A stretch of 64,000 bases of DNA, from contig NZ_MAHX01000016.1 in the NCBI RefSeq assembly GCF_002023715.1, forward strand, positions 1-64,000, given 5' to 3'. The notes below the pieces were generated by a model. The model did not search any database. It saw only the letters and a list, made by a program, of their open reading frames with translations, and was not told the origin of the DNA. This document shows positions 7,761-15,994 of the stretch, in pieces; the first letter of the stretch is position 1, and every line of letters starts with the position of its first letter. Made by a program: the position numbers and the translations under genes. Source of the DNA: Elizabethkingia occulta. GTDB taxonomy: Bacteria > Bacteroidota > Bacteroidia > Flavobacteriales > Weeksellaceae.

Positions 7761-9119
7761 TTACTCTTTTTCTTTTCCCATCCATTCCATAATCGGATCG
7801 TACAGAGTATCTATATTTCCTGCTCCGACTGTAAGAAGAATATCAAATTCCTTATTTTTAATTTTTTCAAATGCATCCTGAAGGCTGCTTATTTCTTTCT
7901 TTTCACTTTTTACTTTTTCCAATAACCAGTCAGAAGTTACTCCTTCTATTGGCAATTCGCGAGCTGGATATATATCTAATAAGATCAACTCTTCTCCTTT
8001 ACTCAGACTTTCAGCAAAACCATCTACAAAATCTCTTGTTCTGGTAAATAAATGCGGTTGAAAGACTATTAACAGTTTTTTATCGGGATAAAAGGTTTTT
8101 ATGGAACCAATTACAGCATTTAATTCAGTTGGGTGATGGGCATAGTCATCTATATATATTTTCCCGTTCTCAAAGAAATGCTTGGTATATCTTCTTTTAA
8201 TCCCTTTGAAAGATTTAATTCCTTTTTTAAGATCTTCATAGCTTGCTCCCAACTGGTGTACTATTGCTATTGCTACAGTCGCGTTTTCTACATTATGAAT
8301 TCCTGGTAAATGCCATTCAAAATCCTCAATAGTTTCATCACCGGCATGAAAATCAAATCGAAGCGTTCCACCTTCCATACGGATATGATCGGAGTAATAG
8401 TCAGCTTCTTCATTTACAGCATAGGATACTGCTTCTCTTCCAATGTCAAGTCCTTTACGTACAAATAACTGCTGATCTTCAGGAACCAGCCCTGCAAAAT
8501 CTCTGAATGATTCTTCTATTGTATTTTTATCACCATAAATATCTAAATGATCCGCATCCATTGAGGTTACAACTGCCCACTTTGGACGAAGATTCATAAA
8601 AGAACGATCATATTCATCTGCTTCTACAACGGATATATCTGTACCATTGAAAATGAAATTAGATCCATAATTTTCTGCAATACCTCCTAAAAAACCTGAG
8701 AAAGGAAGATTCGCAACTTTACATAAATGTGTTATCAGCGTAGAAGTTGTCGTTTTCCCATGTGTCCCGGCTACAGCTACACATTCTGTGGTTTCAGTAA
8801 GAATTCCCAAAACTTTAGCTCTTTTCATTATGATAAAGCCCTTCTCTGTAAAGTAATCTAAAATCTTAAGATTCTTAATAGCTGGTGTAAAAACAATTAA
8901 TGTATTTTCAGGAGTCAGGTTCTCTTCTACAGCAGTTAATACATCATCGAAATTTATTGTTATTCCTTCTGTTTGAAGGGCATTGGTAAGTTTGGTATGC
9001 GTTTTATCATAACCCGCTACCTTTTTGCCTACAGAATGGAAGTAACGCGCCAGCGTACTCATTCCGATTCCTCCAATTCCTATAAAATAATAGTTTTCGT
9101 ATGTATTAACATCAGCCAT
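7761..9119 (-). CDS. murC: UDP-N-acetylmuramate--L-alanine ligase
   Basis: MurC adds L-alanine to UDP-N-acetylmuramic acid in the cytoplasm, the first step in building the peptidoglycan stem peptide. Three Mur-ligase regions are visible. They are the N-terminal Rossmann-type motif (GIGGIGMS), the ATP-binding P-loop GTHGKTTT, and a C-terminal domain with the DDYAHHPTE motif typical of MurC. At 452 residues it has normal length. It belongs to the dcw cluster but is cut off from murG by a 455-base stretch holding a GIY-YIG pseudogene, and from ftsQ by the GxxExxY gene. Confidence 0.97.
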   Translation of the reverse strand: MADVNTYENYYFIGIGGIGMSTLARYFHSVGKKVAGYDKTHTKLTNALQTEGITINFDDVLTAVEENLTPENTLIVFTPAIKNLKILDYFTEKGFIIMKRAKVLGILTETTECVAVAGTHGKTTTSTLITHLCKVANLPFSGFLGGIAENYGSNFIFNGTDISVVEADEYDRSFMNLRPKWAVVTSMDADHLDIYGDKNTIEESFRDFAGLVPEDQQLFVRKGLDIGREAVSYAVNEEADYYSDHIRMEGGTLRFDFHAGDETIEDFEWHLPGIHNVENATVAIAIVHQLGASYEDLKKGIKSFKGIKRRYTKHFFENGKIYIDDYAHHPTELNAVIGSIKTFYPDKKLLIVFQPHLFTRTRDFVDGFAESLSKGEELILLDIYPARELPIEGVTSDWLLEKVKSEKKEISSLQDAFEKIKNKEFDILLTVGAGNIDTLYDPIMEWMGKEKE

Positions 9120-9206
9120 CTGACTTTTTGCTTTTTTAATTTTTATTTATCCTTTAGTTTTCTTCAGGATGCTTATATTATTATTTTGTAACCTCTTCTG
9201 TAACTT

Positions 9207-9231
9207 TGTCAGGCTGAGCCTGTCGAAGCCT
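9207..9231 (+). repeat. REP-like repeat, left copy
   Basis: The plus strand reads TGTCAGGCTGAGCCTGTC followed by GAAGCC. It contains the short palindrome AGGCTGAGCCT. It is homologous to, and inverted relative to, the copy at 9534-9558 (about 19 of the first 22 positions identical). It abuts the stop codon of the GIY-YIG pseudogene. Confidence 0.65.
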
Positions 9232-9233
9232 CG

Positions 9234-9526
9234 CTACTTTTTTATTCTATTTTTAGACAATTCTGGTAATATTTCCCAATTGTCATTAATTATAGCTTCT
9301 TTCTTTTTTCTACTCCAGCCTTTCACTTGTTTTTCAAAAGCGATTGCCTGTTCTACTTCATTAAATTCGGAATAAAAAACAACTTAACAGGTCTTCTTGT
9401 ATATGTATAACTTTCTGGGTTATTACCTTCATTATGTTCATCAATTCTTCTGGTTAGATTATTCGTCATCCCTGTATAGTAAGAATTATCCAAACACTTT
9501 ACAATATATACATAATAAGTTTTCAT
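9234..9526 (-). pseudogene. GIY-YIG endonuclease-domain gene, frameshifted
   Basis: The minus strand from the ATG at 9526 encodes a GIY-YIG protein beginning MKTYYVYIVKCLDNSYYTG. It continues to RRPVKL and then runs out of frame. The remainder (FYSEFNEVEQAIAFEKQVK and on to a TAG at 9234) is intact in another frame. A single-base loss explains this, most simply in the run of six A at 9374-9379 (T on the coding strand): a seventh base restores a continuous frame of about 97 residues. Small GIY-YIG proteins of this type are thought to be nucleases or DNA-repair proteins. The gene sits between murG and murC and is flanked by inverted REP-like repeats. A sequencing error or a -1 frameshift on the T run cannot be excluded. 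Confidence 0.8.
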
Positions 9527-9533
9527 CTTTATT

Positions 9534-9558
9534 GTCCTTCGACAAGCTCAGGATGACA
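9534..9558 (-). repeat. REP-like repeat, right copy
   Basis: The minus strand reads TGTCATCCTGAGCTTGTC followed by GAAGGAC, inverted relative to 9207-9231. Repeats of this kind recur between genes in many Bacteroidota genomes. Only this pair was found in the window. Confidence 0.65.
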
Positions 9559-9574
9559 CTGCTGATTTTATTCT

Positions 9575-10690
9575 TTATTTATCTTTATATATTTTCAATA
9601 TTTCTTCTACAATTTGCTTTGTAGCTTCTGGCTTTCCAAATTTCTCCAGATTTATCATCATTTCTTTTCTCAGTGCTTCATTTTCACAAATCTGCTCCAG
9701 TGTATTCCAGAATTTTTCTTTCATTTCTATATCCCTAACCATAAATGCTGCTTTTTGATCAACCAGACTTTGTGCATTTTTGGTCTGATGGTCTTCTGCT
9801 GCAGTTGGTAACGGGATCAGTAAGATAGGCTTCACTGCTACTGCAAGCTCAGAAATAGCGATTGCCCCTGCACGGGAAACAATGACATCTGCTGCGGAAT
9901 AAGCTGTTCCCATATCTTTAATAAATTCATTCAGTGAAATCTGACCTTCAGCACTACTCAGGTTTTGAATTTCCTGATTTTTATTTAGTGCTTCATAATC
10001 AAGTTTTCCTGTCTGCCATATCAACTGATAGCCCTTTTCAGTCAGCTTATCCAGATTATCCTTCCATCCGTTATTCAGTGTTCTGGAACCCTGACTTCCT
10101 CCTACAGAAAGTATGGTTAACTTATTCTGTAATCCTAATTTTTCTTTTGCTACCTCCGGAGCCAGCTTATCATCTATAATATTCTGACGTATTGGATTTC
10201 CAAGAAATTTCACTTCTGTATTTGGAAAGAAACTTTCCATTCCAGGGTAAGCGGTAAATACTGCTTTAGCCTTTTTCGACAGAATTTTATTGGTAACCCC
10301 AGGAAAAGAGTTTTGCTCCTGAATAAATGTAGGAACTCCTAATTGAGATGCTGCCCATAAAGCAGGTCCACTTGCAAAGCCTCCGGTTCCGATAGCAAAA
10401 TCGGGTTTGAAGTTTCTGATAATTTTCTTTGCTTTAGAAATGCTGCTCAGTAATCTGAATGGCAGTTTAAAGTTTGATAAGATATTACCTCTGTCAAAAC
10501 CTGCAATATCCAGTCCTTCAATTTTAAATCCGGCCTGTGGAACTTTTTCCATTTCCATCTTTCCCAAAGCTCCGATAAACATGAACTCTGCATCCGGAAA
10601 TCTTTTTTGAATTTCCTGAGCAATAGAAACCGCCGGAAAAATATGTCCTCCGGTCCCTCCTCCACTTAATAATACTCTAGGCGATGTCAT
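9575..10690 (-). CDS. murG: UDP-GlcNAc:undecaprenyl-PP-MurNAc-pentapeptide transferase
   Basis: MurG is the GT-B glycosyltransferase that converts lipid I to lipid II on the inner face of the membrane. The N-terminal G-loop GGGTGGHIFPA is at residues 9-19. A second glycine-rich motif (GGSQGSRTLN) and the C-terminal donor-binding segment (SRAGAIAISELA) follow in the expected order. At 371 residues it has normal length. Its start overlaps the end of ftsW by 14 bases, which suggests translational coupling. Confidence 0.97.
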   Translation of the reverse strand: MTSPRVLLSGGGTGGHIFPAVSIAQEIQKRFPDAEFMFIGALGKMEMEKVPQAGFKIEGLDIAGFDRGNILSNFKLPFRLLSSISKAKKIIRNFKPDFAIGTGGFASGPALWAASQLGVPTFIQEQNSFPGVTNKILSKKAKAVFTAYPGMESFFPNTEVKFLGNPIRQNIIDDKLAPEVAKEKLGLQNKLTILSVGGSQGSRTLNNGWKDNLDKLTEKGYQLIWQTGKLDYEALNKNQEIQNLSSAEGQISLNEFIKDMGTAYSAADVIVSRAGAIAISELAVAVKPILLIPLPTAAEDHQTKNAQSLVDQKAAFMVRDIEMKEKFWNTLEQICENEALRKEMMINLEKFGKPEATKQIVEEILKIYKDK

Positions 10691-11903
10691 TTATTTCTTC
10701 TACTGTTTGTTTTTTACCCATTCCTTCTTCTTCATTGGTCAGAATTCTTGAGCTTACACTTAATATAATTCCTAACTGCAGATAGGTAACCAACATGGAT
10801 GTACCTCCGTAGCTAATCAGTGGCAATGGCTGCCCTGTAACCGGAATAAGATTTACTGCCACCGCTATGTTTACGGATAGCTGTACAAAAATCATAATTC
10901 CTAACGCCAGTACCAGCAAAGACCCAAAGAACATTGGAATCTTACTGGCAATCATTACAATCCTTACAATCATAATGAAATATAATGTAATAAGTATTGT
11001 GGCACCAATAGCACCATACTCTTCTACAATAATTGCAAAAATAAAGTCGGATACTGACTGTGGCAAAGTTTGTTTTAACGCACTTTTACCAGGTCCCATT
11101 CCTATAGCCCCACCATGTACTATGGCAGCTTTCGCCTGCATTACCTGATAGTTTTTTGCTTTATCCTCTTCGGTTAAAGCTTCATCTTTTTTCTTGCTAA
11201 ATGCTTCAATACGGCTTTTCCATGTATGTACACGGTTTCCACCGATAAGATTAGTGTTGAGAGCAACCACAAGGAAGATTCCTGCAAATATTCCCATAGC
11301 TCCAGAGAAGCCTATAATATATTTCAACGGAAGCCTTCCCAGTGCCATAACGATTAAAGACACAAACATGATCATTAATGCTGTGGAACCATTATCCTTT
11401 GCTACAAGCCCAAATACCAATAGCGTAGGTCCGAATAAATAGATAATATTCTCTATTGGCAACCTTTCTCTGGTGATCTTTTTTGTCAGATATCTGCAGA
11501 TGTAGATGATCAGCATTAAATAAGCAAATGTTGATGGCTGGAAAGATATTGGCGTACCAGGTATCTTTAACCAACGAGATGCACTGGCGCCATCAATTTT
11601 CTGCCCCGTAAACGTGGTTAGTAACAATAGAAAAACGGTAACTCCGAGTAAAATACTACTCAGCTTCCCGATGTATTCATACTTTACAACTCCTACAAGA
11701 CGCATAATTCCTAATCCCAGAAGTACAAAGAAAATATGCTTGATTACGTGACCGGTTGTGGTACCGTTATTTACAATATATTCCAGGTTGGAACTGGCAG
11801 AATATACTGGAAATATGGAAAAAATGGAAATCAAAATGATAACCATCCAAAGGACTTTATCTCCCTTCAGAAATTCAAATTTGTTATCGTTGCTATTTTC
11901 CAT
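10677..11903 (-). CDS. ftsW: Lipid II polymerase FtsW (SEDS family)
   Basis: FtsW is a SEDS-family membrane glycosyltransferase that polymerises septal peptidoglycan together with FtsI. About ten hydrophobic segments are visible. The family-typical loop (YQVMQAKAAIVHGGAIGMGPG) and the C-terminal signature (PLPLISYGGTSML) are both present. It is 408 residues long. Its position between murD and murG is the standard dcw order and supports FtsW rather than RodA. A short basic loop (KKKDEALTEEDKAK) precedes the conserved segment. Confidence 0.96.
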   Translation of the reverse strand: MENSNDNKFEFLKGDKVLWMVIILISIFSIFPVYSASSNLEYIVNNGTTTGHVIKHIFFVLLGLGIMRLVGVVKYEYIGKLSSILLGVTVFLLLLTTFTGQKIDGASASRWLKIPGTPISFQPSTFAYLMLIIYICRYLTKKITRERLPIENIIYLFGPTLLVFGLVAKDNGSTALMIMFVSLIVMALGRLPLKYIIGFSGAMGIFAGIFLVVALNTNLIGGNRVHTWKSRIEAFSKKKDEALTEEDKAKNYQVMQAKAAIVHGGAIGMGPGKSALKQTLPQSVSDFIFAIIVEEYGAIGATILITLYFIMIVRIVMIASKIPMFFGSLLVLALGIMIFVQLSVNIAVAVNLIPVTGQPLPLISYGGTSMLVTYLQLGIILSVSSRILTNEEEGMGKKQTVEEINDIA

Positions 11904-11915
11904 TTTTACGTTTGC

Positions 11916-13262
11916 TTAATCTTCTTTTACTTCTTCTCCTTCCAATACATACTTTTTGAACTGATCTCCGCGGTCTTCATAGCTCTTAAATAAATCAAAG
12001 CTTGAACAGCATGGTGCCAGTAATACAGTATCACCTGGTTCGGCAATACTTTTACAAAGCTTTACACATTCTTCCATACCAGAGGTCTCAAAAATCAAAT
12101 CTTTTTTGTTTCTGAAGAACTGAATAATCTTTTCATTATCCAATCCCAAACATACGATAGCACGAACTTTCTTCTTTACCAGATCTTCAATTTCTGTATA
12201 ATCATTCCCTTTATCTATTCCGCCAACTATCCATATTGCAGGATATTTCACGCTTTCCAATGCATAATACGCAGCATTTACATTGGTCGCTTTACTATCA
12301 TTGATGTACTTTACATCATTAATAACAGCAACCTGTTCCAATCTGTGCGGAACAGCCTGAAATGTCATCAGACTATTGCGAATACTTTCATTACTGATAT
12401 TTAGCAGCTTACCTGCTATACTTGCAGCTAAACTATTGGCAACGTTATGATTTCCTACAAGCGAAAGATCAGAAACTTTCATCCTGAGGTCATCCTGAAG
12501 TTTAACTACTAATTCATTATCAATAGAATAACCACCTTCACTTAGCTTCTCTTTCATAGAGAAAGGAATCATTGTCGCGTTAATCTCCAGAGACTGAAGA
12601 ATTTTCTGACTCATTTCATCATCTTTATTGTATATGAAATAGTTGTCATTTTCCTGATTTTCTGTAATTCTGAATTTTGCTAAAGCATATTCTTCATAAT
12701 TGTAGTTATACTGATCTAAATGGTCTTGTGACAGATTCAGAAGCAAACTAATATAGGGTCTAAAATTCTGAATATCATCTAACTGGAAGCTACTTACTTC
12801 AAGTACATAATAGTCAAAATCCTCAGTCGCTACCTGGTAAGCAAAGCTTTTTCCAATATTTCCGCCTAGTCCTACATTATATCCGTCATTTTTCAGGATA
12901 TGATAGATTAGTGAAGTAGTAGTGGTCTTACCATTACTTCCGGTAACTGCAATTATTTTAGCATCAGTGAAGTGATAAGCAAACTCCAACTCTGAAGAAA
13001 GCCTAATACCTTTCTGATGAATTTTACCTACGATTTCGGCTTTCTTAGGTATTCCCGGGCTCTTAATAATCCAGTCTGCCTGTAATATCCGATCTTCGTC
13101 GTGGCTACCCTCCTCGAAATCTATTGCATTATCGAGAAGTATTTTCTTATAATTATCTCTTATAGATCCTTGATCTGATAAAAAAACATCCAGACCCTTT
13201 TTTTTAGCCAGAAAGGCAGCGCCAACGCCGCTTTCACCGCCACCCAGGATAACAACTTTCAT
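11916..13262 (-). CDS. murD: UDP-N-acetylmuramoylalanine--D-glutamate ligase
   Basis: MurD adds D-glutamate to UDP-MurNAc-L-Ala in the cytoplasm. The N-terminal motif VVILGGGESGVG, the P-loop GSNGKTTTTSL and the central and C-terminal Mur-ligase domains are all present. The ATG at 13262 puts the nucleotide-binding strand directly at the N-terminus, as in homologs. An in-frame ATG at 13295, one base after the mraY stop codon, would add 11 residues and remains possible. It is 448 residues from the chosen start. Confidence 0.96.
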   Translation of the reverse strand: MKVVILGGGESGVGAAFLAKKKGLDVFLSDQGSIRDNYKKILLDNAIDFEEGSHDEDRILQADWIIKSPGIPKKAEIVGKIHQKGIRLSSELEFAYHFTDAKIIAVTGSNGKTTTTSLIYHILKNDGYNVGLGGNIGKSFAYQVATEDFDYYVLEVSSFQLDDIQNFRPYISLLLNLSQDHLDQYNYNYEEYALAKFRITENQENDNYFIYNKDDEMSQKILQSLEINATMIPFSMKEKLSEGGYSIDNELVVKLQDDLRMKVSDLSLVGNHNVANSLAASIAGKLLNISNESIRNSLMTFQAVPHRLEQVAVINDVKYINDSKATNVNAAYYALESVKYPAIWIVGGIDKGNDYTEIEDLVKKKVRAIVCLGLDNEKIIQFFRNKKDLIFETSGMEECVKLCKSIAEPGDTVLLAPCCSSFDLFKSYEDRGDQFKKYVLEGEEVKED

Positions 13263-13296
13263 CCTTCCGCTCTGGATTTCTGCATGCTTTTCCATT

Positions 13297-14526
13297 TTAT
13301 CTTACTTTTAGTGTAATTAGACAAATAACCGCCAGCATAATTCCTATAATCATAAATCTGTTCACGATTTTAGATTCGTGATAAGATTTTTTCTGATAAT
13401 GGTGATGTAATGGAGACATCAGGAAAATTCTTTTTCCTTCTCCAAATTTCTTCTTCGTATATTTAAAATAAGCCACCTGAAGCATTACAGATACAAGTTC
13501 TATTAAGAACACTCCGCAAAGCACAGGGATTAATAATTCTTTTCTAAGGATAATAGCCAGTACTGCAATAACCCCACCTAACATAAGACTTCCCGTATCT
13601 CCCATAAAAACCTGAGCCGGATAAGTATTATACCAGTAGAAACCAATAACAGCTCCTACCATTGCAATAGCAAATATGGTTGTTTCGCCCATATTTGGAA
13701 GGAACATAATATTGAGGTAATCGGCGAAAATAATATTCCCTGACAAGTAGGCAAAGAATGCCAGTGTAGACAATATTATAGCACTGGTTCCTGCAGCAAG
13801 CCCGTCTATACCATCAGTAATATTGGCTCCGTTAGATACAGCAGTTACAATAAAGATAACCACCGGTATGAAAATAACCCACGCCCATTCCTGTGCCTGA
13901 GCATCGTCCATCCAGAACAAAATTTTGCTGTAATCAAACTCATTGTTTTTTGCAAATGGTACTGTAGATACAACAGCCTTTTCTGGTGGTGCAAAGTTTT
14001 TCTCTATATTTTGTCTGTTCTCTGGTGATGCATTGGCATATTTACGCTGAACAGTAATATCTGAGTGGAAATACATGGTAACACCTACAATAAGGCCAAG
14101 GCCAACTTGCCCTATTACTTTGAAAATACCCCGAAGTCCGTCTTTATTTTTCTTTACTTTTTTCAAATAGTCATCCAGGAAACCAATTGCTCCCATCCAA
14201 ACCATAGAAACAATAAGCAAAACAATGTACACATTCCATACACGTGTAAACAATAATACAGGAACAATAGTAGCCAATATTATAATAAGTCCGCCCATTG
14301 TAGGAGTTCCCTCTTTCTGCTTCTGTCCTTCCAATCCTAAATCTCTTACCAATTCCCCCATTTGCTTTCTGCGTAAATAGTTGATGATTCTCTTTCCGTA
14401 GATCATAGCTATCGCAAGGGACATTAAAATAGACAACCCCGCTCTGAAGGAAATATACTTCAGCAAATTCATACCTGGAATGTGAATTCCGTGCGCGGTT
14501 AAGTATTCGTATAGATAGTATAACAT
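13297..14526 (-). CDS. mraY: Phospho-MurNAc-pentapeptide transferase MraY
   Basis: MraY transfers phospho-MurNAc-pentapeptide to undecaprenyl phosphate, making lipid I at the inner membrane. It has about ten membrane segments. The catalytic motifs include [26 protein letters not shown] and the histidine loop SPLHHHYQ. At 409 residues it is about 50 longer than E. coli MraY. The extra length is mainly a hydrophilic insertion around residues 160-215, which is typical of Bacteroidota MraY. It lies 7 bases downstream of murE and is followed by murD. Confidence 0.97.
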   Translation of the reverse strand: MLYYLYEYLTAHGIHIPGMNLLKYISFRAGLSILMSLAIAMIYGKRIINYLRRKQMGELVRDLGLEGQKQKEGTPTMGGLIIILATIVPVLLFTRVWNVYIVLLIVSMVWMGAIGFLDDYLKKVKKNKDGLRGIFKVIGQVGLGLIVGVTMYFHSDITVQRKYANASPENRQNIEKNFAPPEKAVVSTVPFAKNNEFDYSKILFWMDDAQAQEWAWVIFIPVVIFIVTAVSNGANITDGIDGLAAGTSAIILSTLAFFAYLSGNIIFADYLNIMFLPNMGETTIFAIAMVGAVIGFYWYNTYPAQVFMGDTGSLMLGGVIAVLAIILRKELLIPVLCGVFLIELVSVMLQVAYFKYTKKKFGEGKRIFLMSPLHHHYQKKSYHESKIVNRFMIIGIMLAVICLITLKVR

Positions 14527-14533
14527 AGGTTTT

Positions 14534-15994
14534 CTATTTTCCCATTATGGTTAGTAATTCCTGTATCGTCTCTTTATCATCAAAATGATGTTTTACACCA
14601 TTAATTTCCTGATAATCTTCATGCCCTTTTCCTGCTACCAGCACAATATCTCCACCCTCAGCAAATTTTATGGACATTTTAATCGCTTCTTTTCTATCCG
14701 GAACCGAAAGATATTTGCTATAGTTCTGGGGCTGAACCCCAGCCTCTATTTCTTTGATAATAGCAAGCGGATCTTCTGTTCTTGGATTATCTGATGTGAT
14801 AATAGCTAATGTTGCATTTTTTGATGCTATATCACCCATTTCTGGTCTTTTGGAATGATCTCTGTCTCCACCGCAACCAAAAACACAAATCAATCTTTCA
14901 TTTTTAGTTCTGATATCATTGATGGTATTTAAAACATTTTCAAGTGCATCCGGAGTGTGTGCATAATCCACTACAAAGAAGATTCCTGTTCTGGATTTCA
15001 GGGTTTCAAAGCGCCCTTTTACTCTTTTCAGTAAACTTATTGCTCTTAATATGTCTCCTTCTTCTATACCCAATTCAACAGCAACTCCAAAAACCAATAA
15101 AAGATTATATACATTGAACCTTCCTGTAAGGCTAGTCCAGAATTCTTTGCCATTAAAGTTTAACAACATTCCGTTAAAGTCGGATTCAAGAATTTTTCCG
15201 TGGTAATCTGCAAGTGTTTTCAAAGCATAAGTTTTCTTCCTTGCTTTGGTATTTTGCAACATTACCATCCCATTCTTATCGTCTATATTGGTAATAGCAA
15301 CAGCTGTATCCGGAAGGTTATCGAAATATGATTTCTTCACATTCAGATATTCCAGAAAAGTCTTGTGGTAGTCTAAATGGTCATGACTAATATTGGTAAA
15401 TCCTGCAATTTTAAAATGTAGTGCTTCTGTTCTGTGTTGGTGAATACCATGTGAGCTTACTTCCATAAAAGCATATTCACAATCTTCATATACAGCTTCT
15501 GACAGAAGTTCATTCAGCGTTATTACGTCTGGTGTTGTATGAGTCGACGGGATAATTTTATCTCCAATACGGTTCTCAACAGTAGATATCAGTGCACACT
15601 TATGCCCTAATTGAGTAAACACATCGAACAACAATGTTGTTACAGAAGTTTTTCCATTGGTTCCGGTAACTCCAATAAGGTTTAATTTCTCCGATGGATT
15701 ACCATAAAAATTGCTTGCCAGATGACCTAAGGCAACAGCTGTATCTTTAACCTGAATATAGGTTACATTTTCTTTCTTATCAGACGGAATTTCTTCACAA
15801 ACAATAACGTTCGCTCCTTTCTCCACCGCAGCGTTTATAAACTGGTGTCCATCCGCTACTACCCCCTTCATAGCTACATACATAGCACTATCTATTGCTT
15901 TTCTTGAATCAAAAACAATCTTCGAAATCTCACGGGAAAGTTCTCCCTGAGAATTTAAAACGGATATTCTATGTAATACTTTTTCTAATAACAT
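14534..15994 (-). CDS. murE: UDP-MurNAc-tripeptide synthetase MurE
   Basis: MurE adds the third stem-peptide residue, which in Bacteroidota is normally meso-diaminopimelate. The P-loop [11 protein letters not shown] is in the centre. The substrate-determining region reads [12 protein letters not shown] and contains DNPR, the motif associated with meso-diaminopimelate ligases rather than lysine ligases. It is 486 residues long. The start ATG overlaps the ftsI stop codon by one base (TAATG), implying coupled translation. Confidence 0.96.
   Translation of the reverse strand: MLLEKVLHRISVLNSQGELSREISKIVFDSRKAIDSAMYVAMKGVVADGHQFINAAVEKGANVIVCEEIPSDKKENVTYIQVKDTAVALGHLASNFYGNPSEKLNLIGVTGTNGKTSVTTLLFDVFTQLGHKCALISTVENRIGDKIIPSTHTTPDVITLNELLSEAVYEDCEYAFMEVSSHGIHQHRTEALHFKIAGFTNISHDHLDYHKTFLEYLNVKKSYFDNLPDTAVAITNIDDKNGMVMLQNTKARKKTYALKTLADYHGKILESDFNGMLLNFNGKEFWTSLTGRFNVYNLLLVFGVAVELGIEEGDILRAISLLKRVKGRFETLKSRTGIFFVVDYAHTPDALENVLNTINDIRTKNERLICVFGCGGDRDHSKRPEMGDIASKNATLAIITSDNPRTEDPLAIIKEIEAGVQPQNYSKYLSVPDRKEAIKMSIKFAEGGDIVLVAGKGHEDYQEINGVKHHFDDKETIQELLTIMGK

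Noticed and set aside
9534..9558. CRISPR or phage attachment site
   Set aside because: There are only two repeat copies in inverted orientation, with no spacers, integrase or cas gene in the window.
9169..9624. Short plus-strand open frames with LSLSKP and FDKLRMT
   Set aside because: These peptide strings are the typical translation of REP-like repeats and not real genes; the true coding capacity is the minus-strand GIY-YIG frame.
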